Shown: positions 17,252 through 26,643 of the stretch, one piece after another
Position numbering within the stretch: the stretch's first letter is position 1
Layout: every line of letters starts with the position of its first letter
From: Bacteroidia bacterium
GTDB taxonomy: Bacteria; Bacteroidota; Bacteroidia; Flavobacteriales; Flavobacteriaceae
Reading direction: 5' to 3'
Length of the DNA stretch: 64,000 nucleotides
Assembly (NCBI GenBank): GCA_030432635.1
Contig: JAUIMB010000003.1
Coordinates: 186,001-250,000, forward strand
Program-made: the position numbers and the translations under genes
Notes under the pieces: generated by a model
The model's input: the letters and a program-made list of their open reading frames with translations, nothing else
Databases searched by the model: none
What the model was told of the DNA's origin: nothing

Positions 17252-19123
17252 TTAACGTCCTAAATATACCAACAATACAGACACATCTGCTGGAGAAACT
17301 CCTGAAACTCTTGACGCTTGAGATATTGTAACGGGCTGTATTTTGGTTAGTTTTTGAATGGCTTCTGTACTCATGGATTTCAATTTCGTATAATCAAAGT
17401 TAGACGGAATTTTCACATCTTCGAGACGACTCAACTTATCGGCATTGTTCTTTTCCTTTTCAATATATCCAGAATATTTAATTTGGATTTCGGTTTGTTC
17501 AATCACTTCACGATCCAAATTATGGTCTTGTATATAGGTTTCAACAGCTTCAAATCGACGCATATCCTCAGTGGTTAAATTTGGTCTCGAAAAGAGTTTA
17601 AACATTTTATCAGATTGTTTCACCAATGCGGAATTCTTAGATTCTAAAACCGGATTAGCTTCTTCTGGCTTCACACTTGTATCTCTAAAAAACTGTATGA
17701 ACGCATCTGATTTTTTTTGTTTGTCCTCCATACGTCTCAAACGCTCTTCACTTGCCAAACCTAATTCATAACCTTTAGGTGTCAACCTGAAGTCGGCATT
17801 ATCTTGTCGCAACAACGTTCTGTATTCTGCTCGAGACGTAAACATACGATAAGGTTCTTCCGTTCCCTTTGTGATTAAATCATCAACCAAAACACCTATA
17901 TATGCTTCGTTTCGCTTTAAAATAAACTCATCCTTTTCCTGAACTTTAAGAGCTGCGTTAATTCCGGCCATTAAGCCTTGAGACGCTGCTTCTTCATATC
18001 CAGTTGTTCCATTGATTTGACCGGCAAAAAACAAACCATCCACTAGTTTAGTTTCTAAGGTGTGCTTTAACTGTGTAGGTGGAAAGTAATCGTACTCTAT
18101 AGCATATCCTGGTCGAAAGAATTTGACATTCTCAAAACCTGCAACAGATTTTAAAGCCTTGAACTGAACATCTTCAGGTAACGATGTAGAGAATCCATTT
18201 ACGTACACTTCAACCGTACTCCAACCTTCTGGCTCAACAAACAATTGATGTCTATCTTTATCTGCAAACCGATTGATTTTATCTTCAATCGACGGACAGT
18301 ATCTCGGACCAGTACTCTGGATGCGACCGTTAAACATTGGCGAACGATCAAAGCCTTCTCGCAACAAATCATGAACTTCAGGACTAGTGTAAGTCATGTG
18401 ACACGACCGTTGTTCTGTTAGTGGTTTAATCGACTCGAGATACGAAAACTTCTCTGGACTTTCATCACCAGGCTGCTCAATCATTTTTGAATAATCCAAT
18501 GATCTTCCATCCACTCTAGGTGGTGTTCCTGTTTTCATTCTACCAGAATCAAAACCTAAGGCTATAAGCTCTTCTGTAATACCAGTTGCTGCACGTTCAC
18601 CTGCTCTACCACCTCCAAAATTCTTGTCACCTATATGAATAAGACCATTCAAAAATGTACCATTAGTTAAAATTACGGTCTTGGCCTTTATTTCAAGTCC
18701 GAGTGACGTCCTAACACCAACAACCTTATGGTTTTCTATTATCAAACCAGAAACCATTTCCTGATAAAAATCTAGGTTAGCCGTTTTTTCCAATAACAAC
18801 CTCCAATCTTCAGCAAAACGCATACGGTCGCTTTGAACCCTTGGGCTCCACATTGCAGGTCCTTTAGATTTGTTAAGCATCTTGAACTGAATGGCAGAAG
18901 TGTCACTAACTATTCCGCTATAACCACCTAGTGCATCGATCTCTCGAACAATTTGCCCTTTTGCAATTCCACCCATTGCAGGATTACAAGACATTTGGGC
19001 TATGTTTTGTAAGTTCATTGTAACCAACAAGGTTTTACTTCCCATATTGGCAGCAGCAGCAGCAGCTTCACTACCTGCGTGACCTGCGCCTACAACTATA
19101 ACGTCATATTGTTCATTAAACAT
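17252..19123 (-). CDS. mnmG: tRNA uridine-5-carboxymethylaminomethyl modification enzyme MnmG
   Basis: 623 residues, the normal length. FAD-binding GAGHAGSEAA at about 12-21, SCNPAMGGIAKG, the PRYCPSIEDK motif, GQINGTTGYEEA, and a C-terminal helical domain ending in SQASRVSGVSPADVSVLLVY. With MnmE it installs the cmnm5 group at wobble uridine 34 using FAD and methylene-THF. mnmG (gidA) is often close to oriC; here it is bracketed by two parS sites. Confidence 0.97.
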   Translation of the reverse strand: MFNEQYDVIVVGAGHAGSEAAAAAANMGSKTLLVTMNLQNIAQMSCNPAMGGIAKGQIVREIDALGGYSGIVSDTSAIQFKMLNKSKGPAMWSPRVQSDRMRFAEDWRLLLEKTANLDFYQEMVSGLIIENHKVVGVRTSLGLEIKAKTVILTNGTFLNGLIHIGDKNFGGGRAGERAATGITEELIALGFDSGRMKTGTPPRVDGRSLDYSKMIEQPGDESPEKFSYLESIKPLTEQRSCHMTYTSPEVHDLLREGFDRSPMFNGRIQSTGPRYCPSIEDKINRFADKDRHQLFVEPEGWSTVEVYVNGFSTSLPEDVQFKALKSVAGFENVKFFRPGYAIEYDYFPPTQLKHTLETKLVDGLFFAGQINGTTGYEEAASQGLMAGINAALKVQEKDEFILKRNEAYIGVLVDDLITKGTEEPYRMFTSRAEYRTLLRQDNADFRLTPKGYELGLASEERLRRMEDKQKKSDAFIQFFRDTSVKPEEANPVLESKNSALVKQSDKMFKLFSRPNLTTEDMRRFEAVETYIQDHNLDREVIEQTEIQIKYSGYIEKEKNNADKLSRLEDVKIPSNFDYTKLKSMSTEAIQKLTKIQPVTISQASRVSGVSPADVSVLLVYLGR

Positions 19124-19140
19124 AATACTATTACCCTTAA

Positions 19141-19156
19141 TGTTCCACGTGGAACA
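19141..19156. other. parS-like ParB (Spo0J) binding site 2
   Basis: TGTTCCACGTGGAACA, a perfect 16-bp palindrome, one base off the strict parS consensus (G for A at position 12) but keeping the CACGTG core and TGTTC/GAACA arms. It lies 18 nt upstream of the mnmG start, so ParB binding could also affect mnmG transcription. Confidence 0.75.
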
Positions 19157-19219
19157 CTAGATGCGACACGATTGGAAACATATTTTATCAGCCAGCAAAT
19201 ATACGTCGAAATCTTTATT

Positions 19220-19633
19220 CTACGAAGAGAGGCGATCTAAGTAAACGTCTTCTTTTGACCGCATCACTACGGCATCATCATCTGTTTTATCTTTATAACC
19301 GCAGTAGTGCAATACACCATGAACCATGACACGATGCAATTCGTCTAAAAATGCAACCTTATAATCTTGAGCATTTTCACGAACACGCTCTACGGAAATG
19401 TATATATCTCCATGTAGTTCTTTTCCTACTGAATAATCGAAGCTTATGATATCTGTGAGTGTATCGTGATTAAGAAACTCTACATTCAGTTTATGTAAAT
19501 ATTCGTCATCACAAAAGATGTAATTGATCTCACCTTCTCTACATTTTTCGTTTAAAATAGTATTGGAGATCCATTTTGAAATTCGGTTTTCGGAAGTCAG
19601 TTCGAAATCCGTTTCGTAGTTAAAACTAATCAC
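19220..19633 (-). CDS. ybeY: rRNA maturation endoribonuclease YbeY
   Basis: 137 residues, UPF0054 family. The metal-binding signature HGVLHYCGYKD is present (H-x3-H; the third ligand position is Asp, as seems common in Bacteroidota, rather than His). It acts in 16S rRNA 3'-end processing and ribosome quality control. The start overlaps the end of the DUF4175 gene by 8 nt, implying coupled translation. Confidence 0.92.
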   Translation of the reverse strand: MISFNYETDFELTSENRISKWISNTILNEKCREGEINYIFCDDEYLHKLNVEFLNHDTLTDIISFDYSVGKELHGDIYISVERVRENAQDYKVAFLDELHRVMVHGVLHYCGYKDKTDDDAVVMRSKEDVYLDRLSS

Positions 19634-22600
19634 TTGCCTGCTTAAAATACTCTTGAACTTTCTTTTTGTAAATCTGTTGCAAAGGTAAGGCTTGTCTGTT
19701 TAAAATTTCAGTTGTATTAAAATATTCCTTTGCCTTAGGAATTTGATTTGGCGTTGTATTTTCAAAGGTCTCGTTATTGGTTTCAGATTTACGCTTGTTG
19801 TCTTGTCCTTGCATAAATGTAGCGTTCTCCAATTTCAGTAATTGATGCTGCAAATCCATCATTTTTTGCAAGGTCTGATTGGTAAAACCCTTGTTAATTA
19901 AATCTAGCTCAACCTCTTCCATCTTCTTCAGAAGTTCGCCTCCCAATCCTTTTTTTCCTTCTTTACCAAGCTTGTTCTCTAAGGCCTGACGCAATTGTTG
20001 TTGTCTTTGGTATATCTCATAGAGTTCTCCGTTAACATCTTCACTATTACCCTCACCTTCGCCTTGTTGCTTTCCATCTTTGTCACCAGATTTGCCATCC
20101 TTTCCACTTTTACCCTGTTTCCCATCTTTTGGCTCACCATCATCACCATCTTTAGATTCATTGCCTTCTCCCTGTTCTCCATTTTGCCCTTCATTTGGTT
20201 TCTTTCCCTTATCGCCTTTCTTCATGCCTTCCTCCATCTTTTTATTGAGCTCCTCTTGACTCATAATGATATCAGGCAATTGTTGTCCTTGGCCTTGACC
20301 TTGTCCTGGAGACGGATTCATCTGTTGGTTAAGGTTGTCGAGAATATCACTTAAAAAACTAGCCAATTCATTGGTCGCTGTAACCGTATATTGTTGTGAC
20401 GATGCGCCTTGATATATCTGGTTTTCAGACAGCTGACCCAAGGCTTTATCAATGTTAAAAAACACATTGGTTATTTGCGAGTTGACGGTTTCTGAAATCT
20501 TTGGTTGGCGCAAGGATAGTGCAAACAAACTATCATCAATATGTTCGAAATGTTCTCGTAGGTCGTTTTGTTTCCGCAAGAACTTACCATATTCATTGTG
20601 ATTGACCTCAATGCTTTTAAATTGGTTCATTAGCGCTTCCTGATCGAACGAAAAGAGGACCAAGTTATCTAGTATTTGACGTAAAACATCAATATCCTCC
20701 TGTAACTGGTCTCCTCCACCCATAGCCATCGCTTGAGACATTTGCTGAGCCATTTGCTTCATTTTCTTAGCAGCTTCCTTTTGCTTCTTTTTTGCCTTTT
20801 GTTGTCCGGATTGTTGACCTGGACTTTGTTGCTGTTCTTGCTGATCTCCTGGTTCCTGTTGCTCCTGATTGTCCTGTTCTTCTTGGGATTCACTGTTCTT
20901 CTCTGTGTCCTGATCGTCTTGCTGTTCTTCTTCCAAAGCCTCTGTAGCCTCTTGTTGGTCCTTTTTAATGGCGTCTTCGGTTGGCTTGTCTTGAGGTAAA
21001 TCCATTGGCTTTTTCAGCTTTTTATTTTCCTTGTCAAGCGCTTCCATTTCCTTTTGAAAATCCTCAAACTTCTCATTCAGCTTTTCCTGTTCCTCCTTAG
21101 TGTTTTCCTCCTTATTTTTTTCTGAAAGTTGTTCTTGTTCCTCTCCCAATTGCTCCAACTCTTGCATTAGCTTTTCTGCCTTTTTAGCTACATAGAAACG
21201 CTTCGTTAGCTCTAAAAGCTGTTTTAAGCTTTTTTCCTTGTTTTTGTTTTGCTTAGCAAGTTCTTCGAGTTTTTGGGTAAATTCTTCCTTGTTGATTTTA
21301 TCCTTCATTTTCTCCAATTCCTCTAAAAGCTTTTCATCTTTTTTGAGCTGTTCCTCGTTTTCTTCTAAACGTTTTTGTAAGTCTTCCTTGAACTGGTCCT
21401 GCTCCTTGTCTTCATTCTGAAATTCCTCAATATTCTCTTTGAGCTTTTTATTGAAATTCTTCATCAATTGCTCCTGCTCTTTTTGACGCTTGATAAAATT
21501 CTCAAACTTCTTTTTATCATTGAAGTTGAGTTCTTCCTTTTCTTTCTGTGTTTTTGAAAACTCCTCTAATTCTTTGTCCTGTTCCTTTAGCTTATCGAAC
21601 GTTTTACTGATGTCCTTAATGGTTTCATTTTGCTCTTGGAGTTGCTTTTGTTCTTCCTCGTCCTTTGTGAGTTTTCGATAACTAAATACCGAACTCTTTG
21701 CGCTTTTATAATTGTGAATGGCATCATTGTCGAACACTTGGAAATAAAGTTCATAATCAACACCTTCTTCCAAATTTAACTGATTGGGAAAGGCACTTAC
21801 GAACTCATCAAAATTGGATTTGGAAACCGTCATGACCTCATACTTCTTTTCGTCAGGACTTTGTGAAGGATAGTAAACCATTTGAAGTTTTCTCAAACCA
21901 TAATCATCACTCACTTGCCCAAAGAAATATAGTGTTTGATTATCAAGTGAATCACGCTCCATCTTAACGTTCATTTCTGGGTAGCTATCCTTGACGACAT
22001 TGATGGAAAATGCCAAGTTTTCAAAATCCTTCAGCTGCTCATTGCTCGTACTGATGCTGTAGTCTGTATTACTGAAAATGCGTTTATTGGCTTCAAACTT
22101 ACCTTCTAACAGTGACTCAAAAGTCAAGGTATCCTTGGCATAAAGAACCACCTCGTCTGTAGATTTGGTGTTCACGCTCCAAGTGACCTTCGTTCCTTCA
22201 GGAATTGTTGCATTTCCCGTACTTTTTAGCACCTCATCCTGTTTCTTGGTATAAGCAGGATAATCTAGTGCCATTTCAAAATTGACCAAGGTTGGTACCT
22301 TGATGATGTCCAACGTATAGTCCTTGGATGTGACTTCGTTGGCCGATAAACTAAAGGTCAATACATCCTTGGGCTGAGCGAATACAAACTCAAATTGTCC
22401 AGGAACCGTTTCTTGCATAAAAAAGGACTGGTTGTTGAAATGTATTTGAGCATTCTCAGGAATGATGGTTCCGGCAGTGTTCACAACAAGCTTGAAATCT
22501 TTGTTTTCGATAGCTTTTAGTTCCTCATTTACCACAAAAAACTGAAAAGGTGCTGGTGGTTCGTAAGCCGTATTATAATTGACGACGCGCTCATAACTAT

Positions 22601-23132
22601 CACTAAACCAATTGACTTTTCCTGTGGCAAAAGACAAAAGCAATATCGCAACAGGAATCGCAGCATATTTCAAATATTTGGCGTTTTTCTTGAAGTTTAT
22701 GGCCAATTTAAATGGAATCGGACTGAGCTCTGCGGATTTTTGCTCTATACTGGCCTCGAGTAATTCTGACTGAGCGCCATTATGGTTTAACTGCAAAACA
22801 TTCAACAGCTTGTCATTAACTTCAGGGAAATGATTGCCTATGATTTTAGAAGCTTCCTCATAATTAATGCCTTTCTGGAGCTTAAACAATTTGGCTAAGG
22901 GAATGGCAATGAATTTTGTAAAAAGCGCTAATTCAACAGTAACAAACACCCAAAATAAAACGGTTCGTGCCGTTGGGTTAAGCCATAAAAAATACTCTAT
23001 CAATAAGGTTGCAATAAGATACAACAAGCCTATAGCGAAAAACAAAATGGTTCCCTTAAGCAATTCATTGGTATAATAACGCCTAATGAACTGCTCTAAT
23101 TTTCCTTGAATATGTTTGAAATGCGCTGCCAT
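19626..23132 (-). CDS. DUF4175-family giant membrane/periplasmic protein
   Basis: 1168 residues. Two N-terminal membrane helices (about 28-47 and 55-75) and a third near 150-170 are followed by an extracytoplasmic beta-rich region (about 180-490), a very long Glu/Lys/Gln coiled coil (about 495-830), and a Gly/Lys/Asp/Gln-rich low-complexity stretch (about 980-1065, with repeated GKDGKSGDKDGK-like units). I recall this architecture as DUF4175 of Bacteroidota; function is unknown. A structural role across the periplasm is plausible from its shape but not shown. Overlaps ybeY by 8 nt. Confidence 0.82.
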   Translation of the reverse strand: MAAHFKHIQGKLEQFIRRYYTNELLKGTILFFAIGLLYLIATLLIEYFLWLNPTARTVLFWVFVTVELALFTKFIAIPLAKLFKLQKGINYEEASKIIGNHFPEVNDKLLNVLQLNHNGAQSELLEASIEQKSAELSPIPFKLAINFKKNAKYLKYAAIPVAILLLSFATGKVNWFSDSYERVVNYNTAYEPPAPFQFFVVNEELKAIENKDFKLVVNTAGTIIPENAQIHFNNQSFFMQETVPGQFEFVFAQPKDVLTFSLSANEVTSKDYTLDIIKVPTLVNFEMALDYPAYTKKQDEVLKSTGNATIPEGTKVTWSVNTKSTDEVVLYAKDTLTFESLLEGKFEANKRIFSNTDYSISTSNEQLKDFENLAFSINVVKDSYPEMNVKMERDSLDNQTLYFFGQVSDDYGLRKLQMVYYPSQSPDEKKYEVMTVSKSNFDEFVSAFPNQLNLEEGVDYELYFQVFDNDAIHNYKSAKSSVFSYRKLTKDEEEQKQLQEQNETIKDISKTFDKLKEQDKELEEFSKTQKEKEELNFNDKKKFENFIKRQKEQEQLMKNFNKKLKENIEEFQNEDKEQDQFKEDLQKRLEENEEQLKKDEKLLEELEKMKDKINKEEFTQKLEELAKQNKNKEKSLKQLLELTKRFYVAKKAEKLMQELEQLGEEQEQLSEKNKEENTKEEQEKLNEKFEDFQKEMEALDKENKKLKKPMDLPQDKPTEDAIKKDQQEATEALEEEQQDDQDTEKNSESQEEQDNQEQQEPGDQQEQQQSPGQQSGQQKAKKKQKEAAKKMKQMAQQMSQAMAMGGGDQLQEDIDVLRQILDNLVLFSFDQEALMNQFKSIEVNHNEYGKFLRKQNDLREHFEHIDDSLFALSLRQPKISETVNSQITNVFFNIDKALGQLSENQIYQGASSQQYTVTATNELASFLSDILDNLNQQMNPSPGQGQGQGQQLPDIIMSQEELNKKMEEGMKKGDKGKKPNEGQNGEQGEGNESKDGDDGEPKDGKQGKSGKDGKSGDKDGKQQGEGEGNSEDVNGELYEIYQRQQQLRQALENKLGKEGKKGLGGELLKKMEEVELDLINKGFTNQTLQKMMDLQHQLLKLENATFMQGQDNKRKSETNNETFENTTPNQIPKAKEYFNTTEILNRQALPLQQIYKKKVQEYFKQASD

Positions 23133-23249
23133 ATTAATTAGAACTCACTAATATAGAATTTATTTTTATCCAATATTGCCTAAATTTGGTAAGATTCTGT
23201 TAATTTCGAGGAGTTGCGTTAAATTTTAGACCATTTCTTATCTGTTTTC

Positions 23250-24293
23250 ATGAAAGACCTTAAATACTTAGCTGCGTTTTCAATTCCAGTAATGGCCGTT
23301 ATAGGACTCCTATCAAAAGGGCCTTGGGTTTATCTTACACCATTTTATGCCTTTGTTATCATTCCTTTATTGGAATTGGTTTTTCCCGTAGATACCGATA
23401 ATTTATCTTCTGAAGAATCGGAAAATAAGCTCAAAAAGCAGTTATTTGATTGGTTGCTCTATCTCAATCTTCCAGTAGTGTATGCCTTGGTTTTTTTGGG
23501 GCTATATCAAGTTTTAAATGACGGAATTGAAATCTATGAGCTCATTGGAATGTGCTTGTCTTTAGGTATAGTGTTGGGTGTCAATGGTATTAATGTAGGA
23601 CACGAATTGGGTCATCGACAACAAACCAACGAGCGCTTTATCGGAAAAGCTTTATTGCTGCCCTCGCTTTACATGCACTTTTATATTGAACATAACCATG
23701 GCCATCATTTACATGCTGCTACTCCAGAAGATCCAGCCACTGCAAGATATAATCAAAGCGTGTACTCCTTTTGGTTCACCTCTGTGTTTCGACAATATAT
23801 AAACGCCTGGAAGATTCAGAAAAAACTTCTTAAAAACAGTCATAACACTGTCTTTTCGGTGAAGAACGACATGCTATGGTACACTGTGTTCCAATTGGGA
23901 TATTTAATCGCCATTTTTCTTGTCTTCGGGACTATTGGTCTTTTATTTGCTGTTGCTTCTGCGGTAATTGGCTTTCTGCTTTTAGAGACCGTTAACTACA
24001 TTGAGCATTATGGACTAATGCGACTTAAAACTAAATCTGGCCGTTATGAACGTGTCAAGGAAATACACTCTTGGAACTCCAATCATGTAATTGGTCGTAT
24101 TGTATTATATGAGCTCACCAGACATAGTGACCATCATTACAAATCCTCCAAAAAATATCAGGTATTAGATTGCCATAATGAGAGTCCGCAAATGCCTTAC
24201 GGCTATCCGACATCTATGGTTTTAGCGATGGTGCCACCTATTTGGTTTTCGATAATGAACAAGCGCGTACCCAAAACAATGGTAACATTATAG
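23250..24293 (+). CDS. alkB: Alkane 1-monooxygenase (AlkB-like membrane di-iron hydroxylase)
   Basis: 347 residues, several membrane helices, and the complete set of AlkB histidine motifs: HELGHR (118-123), EHNHGHH (147-153), the alkB signature NYIEHYGL (249-256) and RHSDHH (291-296). These ligate the di-iron centre that hydroxylates terminal methyl groups of alkanes or fatty-acyl-like substrates using O2. No rubredoxin gene is adjacent, so electron donors must be elsewhere. Divergent from the DUF4175 gene. The motifs are strong, while the natural substrate in Flavobacteriaceae is uncertain. Confidence 0.9.
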   Translation: MKDLKYLAAFSIPVMAVIGLLSKGPWVYLTPFYAFVIIPLLELVFPVDTDNLSSEESENKLKKQLFDWLLYLNLPVVYALVFLGLYQVLNDGIEIYELIGMCLSLGIVLGVNGINVGHELGHRQQTNERFIGKALLLPSLYMHFYIEHNHGHHLHAATPEDPATARYNQSVYSFWFTSVFRQYINAWKIQKKLLKNSHNTVFSVKNDMLWYTVFQLGYLIAIFLVFGTIGLLFAVASAVIGFLLLETVNYIEHYGLMRLKTKSGRYERVKEIHSWNSNHVIGRIVLYELTRHSDHHYKSSKKYQVLDCHNESPQMPYGYPTSMVLAMVPPIWFSIMNKRVPKTMVTL

Positions 24294-24348
24294 AGATTAG
24301 GGATATTTCAATTTTAGGCGAAAGTTTCAGCTTTGTATTTCAAAAAAT

Positions 24349-24356
24349 TATCTTTG
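24349..24356 (+). promoter_or_regulatory. Putative -7 element of gltX
   Basis: TATCTTTG matches TAnnTTTG and lies 19 nt before the gltX ATG. A TTTG occurs only 13 nt upstream, too close for a normal -33, so the upstream half is uncertain. Confidence 0.35.
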
Positions 24357-24375
24357 CATCCTCAAAACCAAAACA

Positions 24376-25887
24376 ATGACCAAACCCGTTCGTGTGCGTT
24401 TTGCACCAAGCCCAACAGGACCTTTACATATTGGAGGTGTTAGAACTGCATTATTTAACTATTTGTTCGCTAAAAAACATAAGGGAACCTTTGTCCTTCG
24501 GATTGAAGATACTGACCAAAATCGCTATGTAGAAGGTGCCGAATCCTATATTGTTGAGTCCCTAAATTGGTGTGGAATTCCGTTTGATGAAGGTCCTGGG
24601 AAAAACGAAACCCATGGTCCTTATAGACAAAGTGAACGTAAGCACTTATACAAACAATATGCCGACCAGCTTATTGAAAGTGGTCATGCTTATTACGCTT
24701 TTGATACAGCCGAAACGTTAGATTTCCACAGAAAAGACCATGAAGCTAAAGGAAAAACGTTCATTTATAATTGGCACAACCGATTGAAATTGAGTAATTC
24801 CTTATCCCTTTCTCAAGAAGATGTTCAAGCAAAACTTGATTCAGGAGAGGATTATGTCGTGCGATTTAAGTCACCTCAAGACCAAACACTGCATCTAAAA
24901 GACATTATCCGTGGTGATATTAAGATTGACACAAATATTTTGGATGATAAAGTCCTATTTAAAAGTGACGGGATGCCAACCTATCATTTGGCCAATATTG
25001 TCGACGATCATCTCATGGAAGTTTCCCATGTAATACGAGGCGAAGAGTGGTTGCCATCTTTGGCGCTTCATTATCAGTTATATGATGCTTTTGGTTGGGA
25101 AACACCGCAGTTTGCACACCTCCCTTTGATATTAAAACCCACAGGAAAGGGAAAATTAAGTAAGCGAGATGGTGATAAACTAGGGTTTCCCGTATTTCCA
25201 TTAGCGTGGCAAGATCCTAAATCACATGAAATTTCAAGAGGTTATAAGCAAGATGGTTATTTTCCTGAGGCCATGGTGAACTTCCTTGCTTTTTTGGGTT
25301 GGAATCCTGGTACCGAACAAGAAATATTCAGTTTAGAGGAACTTATTAATGCTTTTGATTTAGAGCGCGTCAATAAAGCTGGTGCACGTTTTGATCCAGA
25401 CAAAATCAAATGGTTTAACCATCACTATATGCAGCTTCAAAATGATTATGACTTGGCTCAAGCCTTTCAGAAATCAAGGGCTGAGTTATCTGAAATCGAT
25501 ACGCAATACATCGAAATGGTCGTTACATTAATCAAGGAACGCGCATCTTTTGTAAGCGATTTTTGGGAGTTAAGTCATTTCTTCTTTGTTGCTCCTAAAG
25601 ATTATGACCCAAAAGCACTTAAAAAAGCCATCAAGGATGATACAGTGGAGATCTTAAACAAGACAAAGCAGCTAACCGAAAACGTTGAAGATGTCTCGGT
25701 TGAAAACCTTCAAAGCAGCATAAAAGGGTGGATTGCTTCCAATGAGATAGGATTTGGTAAGGTAATGATGCCTTTGCGACTTGCTCTAGTTGGAGCTTTA
25801 CAAGGACCTGATGTCTTCGATATCATGTTTATGATTGGAAAAGCAGAATCTATTAGACGCATTGACGCGCTGATAGCCGCTATTTAA
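24376..25887 (+). CDS. gltX: Glutamate--tRNA ligase
   Basis: 503 residues. Class I aminoacyl-tRNA synthetase: HIGG (18-21) within PSPTGPLHIGG, and the KLSKRDG (KMSKS-equivalent) loop. The C-terminal anticodon-binding helical domain is complete. It charges tRNA-Glu. Since a GlnRS is also encoded in the window (29712-31718), this enzyme is probably discriminating rather than charging tRNA-Gln. Ends within 4 nt of the convergent outer-membrane-protein gene, overlapping its stop. Confidence 0.97.
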   Translation: MTKPVRVRFAPSPTGPLHIGGVRTALFNYLFAKKHKGTFVLRIEDTDQNRYVEGAESYIVESLNWCGIPFDEGPGKNETHGPYRQSERKHLYKQYADQLIESGHAYYAFDTAETLDFHRKDHEAKGKTFIYNWHNRLKLSNSLSLSQEDVQAKLDSGEDYVVRFKSPQDQTLHLKDIIRGDIKIDTNILDDKVLFKSDGMPTYHLANIVDDHLMEVSHVIRGEEWLPSLALHYQLYDAFGWETPQFAHLPLILKPTGKGKLSKRDGDKLGFPVFPLAWQDPKSHEISRGYKQDGYFPEAMVNFLAFLGWNPGTEQEIFSLEELINAFDLERVNKAGARFDPDKIKWFNHHYMQLQNDYDLAQAFQKSRAELSEIDTQYIEMVVTLIKERASFVSDFWELSHFFFVAPKDYDPKALKKAIKDDTVEILNKTKQLTENVEDVSVENLQSSIKGWIASNEIGFGKVMMPLRLALVGALQGPDVFDIMFMIGKAESIRRIDALIAAI

Positions 25888-26567
25888 AAAGTAATCATCA
25901 AAGCAAAAGAGAGCATATTCTGATTGCCCTTGAACTTTTTGGATCCAGGAGTTGTGGCTATATTGGCGTCATTGAGTTTGTTCAAAATATTAGTAAAACC
26001 ATAACTGTAAGCTGCTCGCAGTCTAAAATTACTTATCCCTACAGATGCTCCGACGACTCCATTGACGTTAAACTGGGAAATATCACTGATATCCTCTGCC
26101 CTCAGGACATCGTAACCATCAATAATGTAATCCTTCATGTTATCGTTTTTTAGGTCTAACTGACTGTTGTATTGCAGTTGAGGACCCAAATCAACAGTGA
26201 TATTATCCTTCAAAAGCTTCAAATGAAATAAAAATGCCGCTTGCACAGCCAACAACTTGTACTCCAATTCCTCAGGAGTGTTCGAAATTGCGGTTGGTCT
26301 TGCTAAAATTTCCAAGTTGTTTTGTGAAAATTGCAATCCGTAACTAACGGTATACCATTTGTGCGGAATATCCACCGTAGCTATCATTCCACCAACGAAA
26401 CCACTTCCTTTTTTTGTGTTGAAATTATCTGTAGCTATATCATATTGAGTCAAACCTCCAAGGATGCCAATGCCGTTTTTTATGGTATATCTTTTGTGCT
26501 GTGCGGTCATGGTTGTAACAAAACCTAAAGCGACTACGACTAACAAGGTAAACTTTTTTATTTGCAT
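25884..26567 (-). CDS. Outer-membrane beta-barrel protein (porin-like, PorT-type fold)
   Basis: 227 residues from the ATG at 26567 (MQIKKFTLLVVVALGF), chosen because it gives a clean signal peptide cleaved near TAQ; an upstream in-frame ATG adds 16 polar residues without family sense. The mature part alternates hydrophobic residues and glycine in short strands (GIGILGGLTQYDI, GFVGGMIATVDI, VNGVVGASVGI) and ends in a strand with terminal Phe (LMITF), as expected for an 8- to 10-strand barrel. No specific function. Confidence 0.7.
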   Translation of the reverse strand: MQIKKFTLLVVVALGFVTTMTAQHKRYTIKNGIGILGGLTQYDIATDNFNTKKGSGFVGGMIATVDIPHKWYTVSYGLQFSQNNLEILARPTAISNTPEELEYKLLAVQAAFLFHLKLLKDNITVDLGPQLQYNSQLDLKNDNMKDYIIDGYDVLRAEDISDISQFNVNGVVGASVGISNFRLRAAYSYGFTNILNKLNDANIATTPGSKKFKGNQNMLSFALMITF

Positions 26568-26643
26568 GAGCTTAAATGTGTATGTTGAGCAAATATAACT
26601 TAAATTAGTAACCATTTATTTCCTAACCCTTTAAAAACTTGTT

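Noticed and set aside
19995-21681. Several open frames on the plus strand opposite the DUF4175 gene
   Set aside because: They are Leu/Phe/Ser-rich antisense images of the Glu/Lys/Gln-rich coiled coil; the minus-strand frame is uninterrupted for 1168 codons.
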